This document shows, in pieces, positions 8,852-18,465 of a stretch of DNA of 64,000 bases. The stretch's first letter is position 1. Every line of letters begins with the position of its first letter. Source of the stretch: Alteromonas lipotrueae (GTDB taxonomy: Bacteria > Pseudomonadota > Gammaproteobacteria > Enterobacterales > Alteromonadaceae); the NCBI RefSeq assembly GCF_019249215.1, contig NZ_JAESDI010000007.1, positions 124,001-188,000 of the forward strand, read 5' to 3'. The position numbers and the translations under genes were made by a program. The notes below the pieces were generated by a model that was not told the DNA's origin, ran no database searches, and saw only the letters and a program-made list of their open reading frames with translations.

Positions 8852-11800
8852 ATGAGGATACTATCCTTCATCTTCTTGTGTCTTACGGTATTCGTCTCAT
8901 GGGCGGAACCCTGCCCTCCCATTTCTTCCACGAGTCGGGTGGCATTAGACGAAGACCAGTTATTGATCAGTGTGTTACGCGTTAACGGCCGCCCCCTTTG
9001 GGACGGCTTTGACGTTTACCCTGTAGGTGAACGATACCTCGTTCCCGCATCACTGTTCGCCGACGCGCTTTCCCTAGATTGGGAAGTATCAATGGCTCAG
9101 GGGTCGATTCAGTCAGAGGGTAGTGAAGATTTCTGCAGCTTCAACCATACATTTAATCAAACCTTGCCCATTCTAAGTAATACAAGGCCTGATGCATTTC
9201 TTTGGGCAGCCGATGAATTCGATATTTATATCGATACACGCATGATTGCTGCATTATTGCAGATTGAACAAAAATTTAATTATACATTGCTTCAACTCAA
9301 CCTCACTGGCCGTCTTCCCTTAAATTCATCTACAAACGCAAGCGCTGATAATCCGCCTCTACACTTTACGCCTAGCGTAGTACCTGCAAGTAAAGTTGTT
9401 GAAGATCAATATCAACTTTTCACTTCGCCACTGGTTACATACCGTTTATCTAAGCAGGATAGCGCGAGCAGCGATAATCGCTTTTCCGCCAATATAAATG
9501 CAGGATTCGATTTTTTATATCATTCAGCCAACCTTCGTGTAAGCAGAGTTGATGACACGAGTATTCATTACCTTCGGTTTGGCAAAACCTTAAACGAAAA
9601 CTACCAAAACACTGACAACGCCTTAAATAGTTTTGCCTATGAATTTGGCGATATACAGCTGCAAAGGGATGAACTTGTTACACGCTCTGGACAGTCACTC
9701 GGCTTGATTGTACACAATGGCGACACGCGGCAACGGCGCAGTTTTTCAAGCACTAGCATTGAAGAGTTCGTATTACCTGGCTGGCGAATACAGCTCTTCA
9801 GAAATGGGCAATTTATCGATGAGCAATTCAGTAACGAGGAGAATAAGGTACTTTTCGAAGATATTGAAACGTTCTACGGGGCAAACTTATTTGAGTTAAA
9901 GTTATATGGACCTGAAGGCCAGCAAGAGGTTCGAACTAAAACCGTCAATGTTGGTAATAACCAGCTAAGGCAGGGAAAATTCGACTTCTTATTTGGGCTT
10001 ACCGACAATCAATTTCGCTTACTTGATGGTCAAGTATCTACAACAGGGGTAGGAAAAGCCACTGTCGCAAGGCTCGGCTACGGTCTTACCGATAGCGCTA
10101 CCTTATCTGCTAGCGTTCAACGCCTTTGGCTGGAAGATGGAATTGCCTCGTATGTCACTGCGGGTATTAACACCCAGCTTTTCGGATCGGCGCTTAAATT
10201 TGAGGTATCAGATCAGAATACTGGTGGTTACGGTATGTTTTTAGGCTGGAACGGCAGGTTCAGCAATAGCCTCAATTTGAACTTTTCTACTCGCTACTTC
10301 AACAATTTTTATAGTGATGCATACTCACAAGATGATGATATTAAGTATATTTCCTCGTTGCGTTTGAACGGCAAAACTGAGTGGCTTGGACGTTTTGGTT
10401 GGAACACCAGTATGACCCACCGAGCCTATGAATTCGATGATCCCCAAAGTGCGCTAAACGTAAATTTAAATGACAACTTTCTGGGGGGCACATTTGCTTC
10501 AGGGTTCAGCGTGTCTAACAACAGTAGTGCTGCGGTCACTGGTCGATTGTATTACGCCAAAGACGTTAATGGATGGAATCTTTCCAGTGCTTGGAACTTT
10601 ATTCCCTCTGATCGCTTTTCAACTGACAACTTCTATGTGTCGATGCGATGGCCGCAAACACTCTCCCAATATCGCGAAACTCGCTTACGTTATAGAGGCG
10701 ATACTGACAATGCTTTGGAAATTAGACACCAACACAACTGGCGTTTTGAGTCGTTGAATATTGGGTTGGCAGCCAGCGTAATGGAGGGCGGAGATTGGTC
10801 AGTAAACCTTTCTTTAACGGGCAATACCAATGTTAACCCGTATACGCAAAGTTTGAATTTTGAACGTTCAGCGGGTGCCACTGCTGGGCGTATAGATGCG
10901 TTTGCCTACTTAGACGATAATCGAAATTTACGCCAAGACACCAATGAAGCTCCCATAGAAGGAGTCATGTTTGCCGGAAGTTCACTGTGGCGTGATAAAA
11001 GTACCGACGCCAATGGAATGGTCAGGCTCAATACTGGGGCTAGAACACAAAATCTCATCTTAAAATCTGATTCGCTGCCTGACCCATATATGTTGCCAGC
11101 CGCTGGAAAAGTTCAAGTATTAACCCACCCAGGCGGAGTTAATACAGCACAATTCCCAGTACATACCTTTAATGATGTTGAAGGAACCATTTACGTAGTA
11201 GGTGATTCTTCAAGCCGTGGTGCGGCTTATGTTGATATAGCGATTATCGACAATACTGAACAAATAGTCGTTAAAACGCGAACGGAGAGCGATGGCTATT
11301 TTTATGTTAACGCTATCCCCCCTGGTGATTATCACATTGAAATAGATAATGATTATCTCATTCAGCAAGGTTTAACTATTCAATCAGATGCCCTTTCATT
11401 TACAGCACCTGCAAAAGGTGATTCCGTTTTCGTAGATGATATTTTGCTTGCGCGAGAAACGGCATTACCGAACGAAAACCTTGCATACCATTCTGCAACC
11501 GTTCAGCCGGTTTCGAGCCCCGACACCACCGGCAAATATGAAATTCAAATTGGTATATTCAGGCATTCTCGTTCTATTTTTGAAGTGATGAAACATTTGC
11601 CCATCGCACCTGAGTCAATCCAATTTCATCGCAATCATAGTGCGGGATTAACCTATGTGACAGTTGGAAGGTTTGACCTATTTAGCGAAGCAAAAATGAT
11701 ATTACAAAAACTCAATCAACACCCAACTTTTAGTCACGCTTTCATAAGTCCATCAGCACGATTCACAGGAGCGCATTGGCGATTAGAATTTATATTAGAG

Positions 11801-12085
11801 GATGTACAAGAACTTATTCAAAACTCACTTCATCGATTAGAATCGAGTTCCGCCGAACGCCTTTGTCAGCTTGCCGCTTATCAAGCACTTAGCTCAATTA
11901 ATCCAACGATTTTTATCCAACATCCTGAACTGATGCTATTGCCTAATAACAATGCGTCTCCTTCGTTTTACCGCCTTGTCGCTCCCGCTGCTTCTACTTC
12001 AGTTTGTCATGACCATTATTACGGTGCCGAATACCGTAGCGGCCCGTATTCGGTCACTCGAGAAAGCTTGCTAACAAAACAATAG
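8852..12085 (+). CDS. usher-like outer membrane protein with C-terminal SPOR-like domain
   Basis: 1077 aa, signal peptide cleaved near SWAEPC. Residues about 30-150 form an N-terminal usher-type domain. Residues about 190-650 are a beta-barrel containing a plug-like segment (GWRIQLFRNGQFIDEQF...YGANLFELKLYGPEGQQ), as in TcfC/CooC-type ushers. Residues about 680-735 and 777-835 look like carboxypeptidase-regulatory or prealbumin-like modules (FAYLDDNRNLRQDTNEAPIEG; SDGYFYVNAIPPGDYHIEID). Residues about 895-975 (KYEIQIGIFRHSRSIFEV...YVTVGRFDLFSEAKMIL) resemble a SPOR peptidoglycan-binding fold. About 100 further residues follow, unrecognised. It should secrete and assemble the upstream pilin. 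The SPOR-like region is unusual for ushers and may anchor it to septal or denuded peptidoglycan. Confidence 0.7.
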   Translation: MRILSFIFLCLTVFVSWAEPCPPISSTSRVALDEDQLLISVLRVNGRPLWDGFDVYPVGERYLVPASLFADALSLDWEVSMAQGSIQSEGSEDFCSFNHTFNQTLPILSNTRPDAFLWAADEFDIYIDTRMIAALLQIEQKFNYTLLQLNLTGRLPLNSSTNASADNPPLHFTPSVVPASKVVEDQYQLFTSPLVTYRLSKQDSASSDNRFSANINAGFDFLYHSANLRVSRVDDTSIHYLRFGKTLNENYQNTDNALNSFAYEFGDIQLQRDELVTRSGQSLGLIVHNGDTRQRRSFSSTSIEEFVLPGWRIQLFRNGQFIDEQFSNEENKVLFEDIETFYGANLFELKLYGPEGQQEVRTKTVNVGNNQLRQGKFDFLFGLTDNQFRLLDGQVSTTGVGKATVARLGYGLTDSATLSASVQRLWLEDGIASYVTAGINTQLFGSALKFEVSDQNTGGYGMFLGWNGRFSNSLNLNFSTRYFNNFYSDAYSQDDDIKYISSLRLNGKTEWLGRFGWNTSMTHRAYEFDDPQSALNVNLNDNFLGGTFASGFSVSNNSSAAVTGRLYYAKDVNGWNLSSAWNFIPSDRFSTDNFYVSMRWPQTLSQYRETRLRYRGDTDNALEIRHQHNWRFESLNIGLAASVMEGGDWSVNLSLTGNTNVNPYTQSLNFERSAGATAGRIDAFAYLDDNRNLRQDTNEAPIEGVMFAGSSLWRDKSTDANGMVRLNTGARTQNLILKSDSLPDPYMLPAAGKVQVLTHPGGVNTAQFPVHTFNDVEGTIYVVGDSSSRGAAYVDIAIIDNTEQIVVKTRTESDGYFYVNAIPPGDYHIEIDNDYLIQQGLTIQSDALSFTAPAKGDSVFVDDILLARETALPNENLAYHSATVQPVSSPDTTGKYEIQIGIFRHSRSIFEVMKHLPIAPESIQFHRNHSAGLTYVTVGRFDLFSEAKMILQKLNQHPTFSHAFISPSARFTGAHWRLEFILEDVQELIQNSLHRLESSSAERLCQLAAYQALSSINPTIFIQHPELMLLPNNNASPSFYRLVAPAASTSVCHDHYYGAEYRSGPYSVTRESLLTKQ

Positions 12086-12476
12086 AAGCTTTTGTCGAAG
12101 CCGCTTCCCTACACGTATTGCCCATTTTATTAGAAAGATAAGAACTCACCTCAACGCCTAACGTTTCATGAAATACCATAAACACTTTTACACGCTGGCA
12201 TAGCTGTCTTTACATTTTAATTTGCAAGCGCAACATTCCTGAGAGTTTTGCACTAATAACGCCCCGGCGAATTAATTAACATTTTATTTTTATTCACCAG
12301 AATACAAGGTTAAATTTTTGTATTAAATGCAATAACCATGCATTGCGAAAAATAAAATTCTTAAGTTACATAAGGTTAATTACATAACCTGCGTACTTTT
12401 ACTTGTATCAAGTAAACCAAATGTTAAAAATATCAAAGAGGGTTGTTGATCTTTCAATTAACGTGCATTAACCTTA

Positions 12477-12490
12477 TGTAAGCGCTTTCA
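12477..12490. promoter_or_regulatory. LacI-family operator-like palindrome 1
   Basis: TGTAAGCGCTTTCA, built on the AAGCGCTT centre typical of LacI/GalR-family sites with a central CG. The partner site lies 37 bp downstream. Confidence 0.6.
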
Positions 12491-12513
12491 AAAAGAAAAA
12501 TAACAACTTCAAA

Positions 12514-12527
12514 TGGAAGCGCTTACA
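12514..12527. promoter_or_regulatory. LacI-family operator-like palindrome 2
   Basis: TGGAAGCGCTTACA; read on the other strand it is TGTAAGCGCTTCCA, nearly the same as site 1. It stands 68 bp before the GH16 start. Two sites about 3.5 helical turns apart suggest looping or cooperative repression by a LacI-type regulator not encoded in this window. Confidence 0.6.
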
Positions 12528-12595
12528 AAACATAACTCGACGTGGCCAACGCGGCGTTTTAGATAACCATTTACTTAGCATTAGGGCTGAAGATA

Positions 12596-15268
12596 ATGAC
12601 TAAAAATGTAACTCAACTTTCTCGGATTGCTGCCGCGTTAACGGTCACAGCTTTGGTTGGCTGTGGCGGTGGAGCAACCACTTCTACCGACATAGACGCC
12701 GTTGACACTAGCGCCCCTACCACAGGCTGGGAACTAGTGTGGAGCGACGAATTCGAAGACGCGACCATTGACGATAATAACTGGACACACGAAGTTAACT
12801 GCGATGGCGGTGGCAATAACGAGGCACAGTGCTATACCGACAGCGACGAAAACGCATTCGTTAGTGATGGCGCATTAAGCATTGTTGCATTACCTGCTGA
12901 AGACGGTGCACAAAAGCCTTATACCTCAGCCCGCTTAATTACTCGTTACAAAGCAGACTTTAAATATGGCCGCATTGAAATGCGCGCTAAAATGCCATCG
13001 GGTCAAGGCAGTTGGCCTGCATTTTGGATGATGCCTACCGACGAAGTGTATGGTGGCTGGCCGCGTTCCGGTGAAATCGATATTTTTGAAGCAGTTAACC
13101 TTAAAGCTGCCGATGCAGATGGCAACCCTGAAGCGCATATCTACGGCACCTTGCATTATGGGCAAGAATGGCCAAACAACGACAGCTCAGGCCAAGCCTA
13201 TTCATTGCCTGATGGCGCTAACCCAGCAGATGACTTTCATACCTACGCGATAGAATGGCAAGAAGGTGAAATTCGTTGGTATATGGACGACTACTTGTAT
13301 GCCACTCAGCGTCGTTCTGAAGTACGTTACAACAGCAATGGCGACGCCACAGGCTTGTCACATCGTGGTTGGTACACCGAATACTTCGAGCAAGGTACTG
13401 GAGAACTAGTTACCCATTGGGATAACGCGCCATACGATCAAGAATTCTATCTTATTTTGAACCTAGCAGTAGGTGGAGAATGGCCTGAAGCGGTAAACGA
13501 AACGGGTATTGATGCCAGTGCGTTTGAAAATGGCCAGCGCTTTGAGATCGACTATGTTCGGGTTTACGAATGTGCCTCAAACCCAGATACGGGTGCAGGA
13601 TGTGAAACCGTTCGTCCAGGCTACGACTCACTAGACGATGCGCTAGTGGAAGGCGCCGCCCCTATTCCTTCTCCACCTTCAACAGGCATTGCAGAAAACC
13701 TCACTATTTTTGAAGGTACCACCAACCCTAATTGGCCAGCATGGGATTGCTGCGGAGGTTCAACACCTGCGTTAGTAGAAGATAGTGCTGAAGGTCAGGT
13801 ATATGAATTCAGCATTGGTGCAGAACCTACTGTCATGGGCTTTATTAGCCGCGAGCTATTTATTACCGACCCAGCAGGTCAAGCATCACCCTTCGATGCC
13901 TCGCCTATGGAAGAAAACGGTAGCGTAAAATTCGACCTGAAGGTGATGTCTGCCCCTAACGACACGACTGCTACTTGGTTGTTTAAGATTGAAAGTGGTG
14001 AAGGTACTACCGCCGTCGAGCTACCTTTAATGACTGGCTATGTCGGTCCTGCTGATACCGGTGGCGATACACCTGAGCAAGGCGTATGGGAGTCTTATGA
14101 ATTTCCATTAAGCGCTTTAGCTGATGCCGGTTTAGACACCAGCGCTATTGATGTCATCATGATATTCCCAGCATGGGGTGCCGGTGAAGGTGCGGTATAC
14201 CGTGTAAACAATGTTGAAATTTCGCAAGAGTCTGCGTATCCGGAATTAGTGATATTTGAAGATGAAATGAACCCTGACTGGCCGATGTGGGATTGCTGTG
14301 GTGGCTCAACCCCTACAGAAGAAATCGACAATGAAGAACATGGTTTAACGGCCGAGTTTCGTATTGGCGCAGAGCCTACTGTTATGGGCTTTATCACCCG
14401 TTCAGCGTCAGGCGGTGGCGACACGCCGTTTGATGCTTCTGCCTTAGCCGATGGCGGTTTACTGCAATTTGATATGCGCGTTGTCAACATGCCAAACGAT
14501 GCGAGTGCCGGCTGGTTATTTAAAGTTGAATCTAGCGACGGTGCCACTGCGGTTGAGTTACCCATCTCTGATAGCGTTGAAGGACAAGCGCCAACTGCCG
14601 GTGAGTGGCAAACTTATACCTTTCCTATTGCTGACCTACAAGCGGCAGGCCTAGACCTAAGTGCCATAGATGTGATTATGGTATTTCCAGCCTGGGGCGC
14701 AGGTGAAGGCGCGGTATATCGCTTAGATAACGTGAAATTTTACCACCCAGATGGTGACACACCTGCTGCAACCGAATTAACTATATTCGCTGATACAGCG
14801 GCTGACCAATGGTCAATTTGGGATTGCTGTGGCGGTTCTACACCCACAGAAGAAGTGGATGATACCGACCACGGTACAGTAGCTGAATTCCGCATTGGTG
14901 CGACACCTACCGTAATGGGCTTTCTTGCCGACGACGATGTTTATTTTGATGCCTCTACATTGCTTTCAACAGGCGTAGTCCGCTTCGAAATGAAGGTAAG
15001 CTCGGCGCCTAACGATGCATCAGCACCTTGGCTATTTAAGATTGAATCAGGCGATACCTCCACCGCGGTTGAGCTTGCTATTTCAGAGAGTCTAGAAGGC
15101 GCAGATCCAATTACTGGCGAATGGCAAACCTACACCTTCCCACTTCAAACCTTGTACGACGCTGGGTTAGACATCAGCGCTATCGATGTTGTGATGGTGT
15201 TCCCAGCGTGGGGCGCCGGTGAAGGTGCGGTATATCGTATAGATAATGCTGAAATTGCAGCGCAATAA
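12596..15268 (+). CDS. GH16 beta-1,3-glucanase (laminarinase-type) lipoprotein with three C-terminal modules
   Basis: 890 aa. A lipoprotein signal ends in LVGC (Cys23), so it is probably on the outer membrane or cell surface. Residues about 45-330 are a GH16 domain, WELVWSDEFE at the start and the catalytic motif GEIDIFE with nucleophile Glu160, Asp162 and acid/base Glu165. That single-residue spacing is the laminarinase type. Residues about 369-543, 549-716 and 726-890 are three copies of one module, each with WDCCGGSTP, IGAxPTVMGF and AIDVIMVFPAWGAGEGAVYR; they are probably carbohydrate-binding beta-sandwiches. The enzyme should cut laminarin or other beta-1,3-glucans outside the cell for uptake by the TonB receptor 66 bp downstream. 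LacI-type operators precede it. Confidence 0.88.
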   Translation: MTKNVTQLSRIAAALTVTALVGCGGGATTSTDIDAVDTSAPTTGWELVWSDEFEDATIDDNNWTHEVNCDGGGNNEAQCYTDSDENAFVSDGALSIVALPAEDGAQKPYTSARLITRYKADFKYGRIEMRAKMPSGQGSWPAFWMMPTDEVYGGWPRSGEIDIFEAVNLKAADADGNPEAHIYGTLHYGQEWPNNDSSGQAYSLPDGANPADDFHTYAIEWQEGEIRWYMDDYLYATQRRSEVRYNSNGDATGLSHRGWYTEYFEQGTGELVTHWDNAPYDQEFYLILNLAVGGEWPEAVNETGIDASAFENGQRFEIDYVRVYECASNPDTGAGCETVRPGYDSLDDALVEGAAPIPSPPSTGIAENLTIFEGTTNPNWPAWDCCGGSTPALVEDSAEGQVYEFSIGAEPTVMGFISRELFITDPAGQASPFDASPMEENGSVKFDLKVMSAPNDTTATWLFKIESGEGTTAVELPLMTGYVGPADTGGDTPEQGVWESYEFPLSALADAGLDTSAIDVIMIFPAWGAGEGAVYRVNNVEISQESAYPELVIFEDEMNPDWPMWDCCGGSTPTEEIDNEEHGLTAEFRIGAEPTVMGFITRSASGGGDTPFDASALADGGLLQFDMRVVNMPNDASAGWLFKVESSDGATAVELPISDSVEGQAPTAGEWQTYTFPIADLQAAGLDLSAIDVIMVFPAWGAGEGAVYRLDNVKFYHPDGDTPAATELTIFADTAADQWSIWDCCGGSTPTEEVDDTDHGTVAEFRIGATPTVMGFLADDDVYFDASTLLSTGVVRFEMKVSSAPNDASAPWLFKIESGDTSTAVELAISESLEGADPITGEWQTYTFPLQTLYDAGLDISAIDVVMVFPAWGAGEGAVYRIDNAEIAAQ
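13698..15265 (+). repeat. three tandem ~500-bp coding repeats in the GH16 gene
   Basis: Units at about 13698-14240, 14242-14757 and 14773-15265. Each encodes the WDCCGGSTP...PTVMGF...AWGAGEGAVYR module. The first carries a short insertion before its third block. The DNA copies have diverged at synonymous positions, so this is an old duplication. Confidence 0.85.
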
Positions 15269-15276
15269 CAAAGCTT

Positions 15277-15302
15277 CTGCCGCTTGCACACTCAAGCGGC
15301 AG
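15277..15302 (+). promoter_or_regulatory. intercistronic stem-loop between GH16 and TonB receptor genes
   Basis: CTGCCGCTTG (15277-15286) and CAAGCGGCAG (15293-15302) form a perfect 10-bp stem with a 6-nt loop and no U-tract. It probably stabilises or processes the shared mRNA rather than ending it. Confidence 0.55.
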
Positions 15303-15334
15303 CAATAAATTGATAAAGATTTAGTAGGTCAATT

Positions 15335-18316
15335 ATGAAAAATACAACATTTAAAAAGACCCAGCTCGCCACATCAATGGCTTTGTTGTTGGGTTCAACT
15401 TTGGCATTTTCTACTTCTGCGCAAGAAGTAGAAAGACCAGAAACGCAAACGTCAGAAGCTGCGGCCTCTGACAATAGCGTACCAAGTGAAGTTGAAGTTA
15501 TTCAGGTTAGCGGTATTCGCGGCAGTATGATTCGTTCAATGGACGTAAAACGCAGCTCAAGCGGCGTTGTAGATGCCATTTCGGCAGAAGAGTTAGGTAA
15601 GTTTCCGGATACTAACCTTGCGGAATCGTTACAGCGCATTACCGGTGTGACTATCAGCCGTTCTAACGGTGAAGGTAGCCAAATTACCGTTCGTGGTTTT
15701 GGCCCAGAATTTAACTTGGTGACGCTTAACGGTCGTCAAATGCCAGGTACCGGCTTCACCCGTTCATTTAACTTAGAGAACTTGTCATCTGAAGGGGTGA
15801 GTACTCTTGAGCTACACAAGACAGCCCGTGCTGAAAACCCAAGTGGTGGGTTAGGTGCTACGGTAAATATCATTACCATGAAGCCTCTTTCTCGCCCTGG
15901 TCAACAAGCCTCGTTTTCGGCGAAGGGCATTTACGATACCTCGAATGTTGAAGGCGATGATGTAACACCAGAAATTGCTGGGGTTTACAGCAACACCTTC
16001 GCTGACGATATGTTTGGTTTTGGGGTGTCTTTTTCTCATCAAGAGCGTGATTTCCAACAACAGGCTGCCAGTGTTCAAGGCTGGGTGTTGCAAGAAAACG
16101 CAGATTTACCAGATTTAGATGCTGCTAACGTTATCGATAATCGCACCAATATCACTGACGCTGCATTTTTCCCAAAAGATATGAATTACAGCATTAATGA
16201 TGTACAGCGCGAACGTTCAAATGGTCAGGTTACCTTTCAATTTCGCCCCGTAGATAATTTTACTGCCACTGTTGATTATACCGCTACCCGCGCCACGACT
16301 GGAACAAATACGGTTGGCTGGGGCATATGGAATAACTTTGGCTCTAACATAAATGCCTACGAACTCGATGCCAATGGTACCGCTGTTTATGCTGATATCA
16401 GTGGTGACGATGGCTCATATACTGCCAGCCGGGATACAACGCGGGTTGATGCTCGTTCGTTTGGCGTGAATTTAGATTGGGAAATGAATGACGACTGGTT
16501 TTTCACTCTTGATTACCATGATTCGTACAATGAAACAGACAATGGCTACGATGAAGGGTTAGGTAGTGCAGGCCAAGTTATTTTGGGTTCTAATCAGCTT
16601 AGCTCTAAAGTATATGACTACCGAGAAGGCGAAATTCCACAGGTCTATATTAACTGGAACAATGGCACCAATGAAATTAACCCGGGTGAAATTGACTCCA
16701 ACTTTAGCCAGTTTATTTATTCCCCAGGCCGCTCTGACATTGAGCAGCTTCAAATAGATGGAACCTGGTTCAACTCAGCCTTTGATATTCCACTAGTAAA
16801 AATCGATTTTGGTATTGCCCGTACTGAGCAAGCCCTATCAGGATTTACCGCGTGGAGTGGCTTACGTGGTGGACCGGGCTTTAGCCCTTCTTTCACTGAA
16901 ATTTTTCCTGATGATATGTTCGTGAGAAACGACACCAGTGGCTTCCTAGACGCATTCTCTGGTGGCGGCGCTAGCATGAATCCTGGGTACTATTACACGT
17001 TTGACTTTGACGAAGCCATTGCTCGTCAGCTAGCTTACCTTACCGCTGACGTGGTAGGTGAAAGTAACGCTTACTCCATTGACCCTTATTTTAGTGGCGC
17101 CCCGTCAGTGAGTAATGTTGAAGAGACCACCGACTCTATTTATGTACAATCAGAGTGGGAATTCGAAGTCAGCGATTATTATGTTCAAGTGAACGCAGGC
17201 CTGCGCTATGAAGAAACAGAAGTACCAAGTGCAGCCGAAGTTCGCGTACCAACACAGGTCAATTGGGTAGCGGCATCAGAGTGGATAACACAATTTGAGG
17301 CTGACTTACAACTTCAAGACTTTACGGGTAAGTACGATATCTTACTGCCTATGCTAGATGTCAAAGTCGATGTCACCGACGATGTTGTTGCTCGTTTCTC
17401 TTGGGGCAAATCGATTACTCGTGCGCCTATCGGTGAACTACAAGGCGGCCGAGCTTTCAGTGGAAGCCCTAAAATTGGTTCTCGAACGGTTTCCGAAGGA
17501 AACACAAGTTTGCTGCCATATGAATCGACGAATATTGACCTTTCTTTTGAGTGGTATTACGACGAAGCGAGTTACGCCTCTGTCGGTTTATTCAAAAAGT
17601 CTGTTAAAAACTACATTGCTTACTCAGCACAAGAAGAAACCTTTGAAGGCTTAAACGACATTTACCAAGGCCCACGCTGGAACGAAGCTGTGTCTGCGTT
17701 AGAAGCAGCAGGCGTGCAAGCAACTGATAGCGCCATCTACGGATACTTTGTAGATAACGGTTATGCGGATGCTGATGGCGTAGTAACCCCTAACGCTGAT
17801 GACCCTTTAATTACCTGGCGGGTAACCAAACCTCGTAACCTAAGCGATACCCGCTCGGTTGAGGGTGTCGAATTAGCCGTTCAACATACCTTCGGTGATA
17901 CTGGGTTTGGCGTAGGTGCAAATGCGACTTTCGTTGACGGCGATGTTAAGTATGACCCTTACGATTTAAGCGCTGAGCAAAACCCACTTGCGGGTATTAG
18001 TGACTCAGCTAACTTCCAAGTGTTTTACGAAAAAGATGGCTTATCTGTGAAAGTGACTTACGCATGGCGTTCGGACTACCTCGTCGGTATGGGTCAAGAT
18101 CAAGGGTCTGCTGATAATCCAGCGACACAGTTCGATACATACGGGCAGGTTGATGCCAGCGTGAACTACGATGTAAATGAAAACCTAACCGTGTTCCTTG
18201 AGGGTGTGAATATCAACGATGAAACTGAGCAAGGTTACGGGCGTTTTGAAGAGCAGTTCTTATTTGCTCGTCAATACGGGCCTCGCTACACCTTTGGTGC
18301 ACGTTACTCATTCTAA
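15335..18316 (+). CDS. TonB-dependent receptor, carbohydrate (laminarin-oligosaccharide) type
   Basis: 993 aa with a signal peptide ending near TSAQEVE. The TonB-box region EVIQVSGIRGSMIRSMDVKRSS and the plug start DAISAEELGKFPDTNLAESLQRITGV are characteristic of the long carbohydrate receptors of Alteromonadales and Xanthomonadales. The plug spans about residues 60-190 and the 22-strand barrel the rest, ending in a C-terminal Phe (FGARYSF) for BAM recognition. It should move oligosaccharides released by GH16 across the outer membrane using TonB/ExbBD energy. It follows GH16 by 66 bp with only a stem-loop between, and ends before a strong terminator, so the two are likely co-transcribed. Confidence 0.88.
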   Translation: MKNTTFKKTQLATSMALLLGSTLAFSTSAQEVERPETQTSEAAASDNSVPSEVEVIQVSGIRGSMIRSMDVKRSSSGVVDAISAEELGKFPDTNLAESLQRITGVTISRSNGEGSQITVRGFGPEFNLVTLNGRQMPGTGFTRSFNLENLSSEGVSTLELHKTARAENPSGGLGATVNIITMKPLSRPGQQASFSAKGIYDTSNVEGDDVTPEIAGVYSNTFADDMFGFGVSFSHQERDFQQQAASVQGWVLQENADLPDLDAANVIDNRTNITDAAFFPKDMNYSINDVQRERSNGQVTFQFRPVDNFTATVDYTATRATTGTNTVGWGIWNNFGSNINAYELDANGTAVYADISGDDGSYTASRDTTRVDARSFGVNLDWEMNDDWFFTLDYHDSYNETDNGYDEGLGSAGQVILGSNQLSSKVYDYREGEIPQVYINWNNGTNEINPGEIDSNFSQFIYSPGRSDIEQLQIDGTWFNSAFDIPLVKIDFGIARTEQALSGFTAWSGLRGGPGFSPSFTEIFPDDMFVRNDTSGFLDAFSGGGASMNPGYYYTFDFDEAIARQLAYLTADVVGESNAYSIDPYFSGAPSVSNVEETTDSIYVQSEWEFEVSDYYVQVNAGLRYEETEVPSAAEVRVPTQVNWVAASEWITQFEADLQLQDFTGKYDILLPMLDVKVDVTDDVVARFSWGKSITRAPIGELQGGRAFSGSPKIGSRTVSEGNTSLLPYESTNIDLSFEWYYDEASYASVGLFKKSVKNYIAYSAQEETFEGLNDIYQGPRWNEAVSALEAAGVQATDSAIYGYFVDNGYADADGVVTPNADDPLITWRVTKPRNLSDTRSVEGVELAVQHTFGDTGFGVGANATFVDGDVKYDPYDLSAEQNPLAGISDSANFQVFYEKDGLSVKVTYAWRSDYLVGMGQDQGSADNPATQFDTYGQVDASVNYDVNENLTVFLEGVNINDETEQGYGRFEEQFLFARQYGPRYTFGARYSF

Positions 18317-18374
18317 CATTGCAGGTTTAAAGCAGTATTTGGAAGCTATAATTAAAAGCACTAGCTAGAAAAAC

Positions 18375-18410
18375 AAAGCGGCGTTGAGTCAACCTCTACG
18401 CCGCTTTTTT
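18375..18410 (+). terminator. intrinsic terminator after the laminarin receptor
   Basis: AAAGCGGCGT (18375-18384) pairs with ACGCCGCTTT (18398-18407), followed by more T. Confidence 0.85.
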
Positions 18411-18465
18411 ATAGTTAATTTTTCACATTCGCTACTTCAAAGCGCCGTATAAAACTTCGAAAGTA

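Larger units (their letters stand above)
12086..12595. other. promoter region of the laminarinase locus
   Basis: 510 bases without a gene. The last 120 bases hold two LacI-type operators (12477-12490 and 12514-12527). The rest is A/T-rich with a repeated ACATAAGGTTAA/ACATAACC motif near 12367-12390 and ACCTTATGTAAG near 12471. No ORF with a ribosome site was found. Confidence 0.5.
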
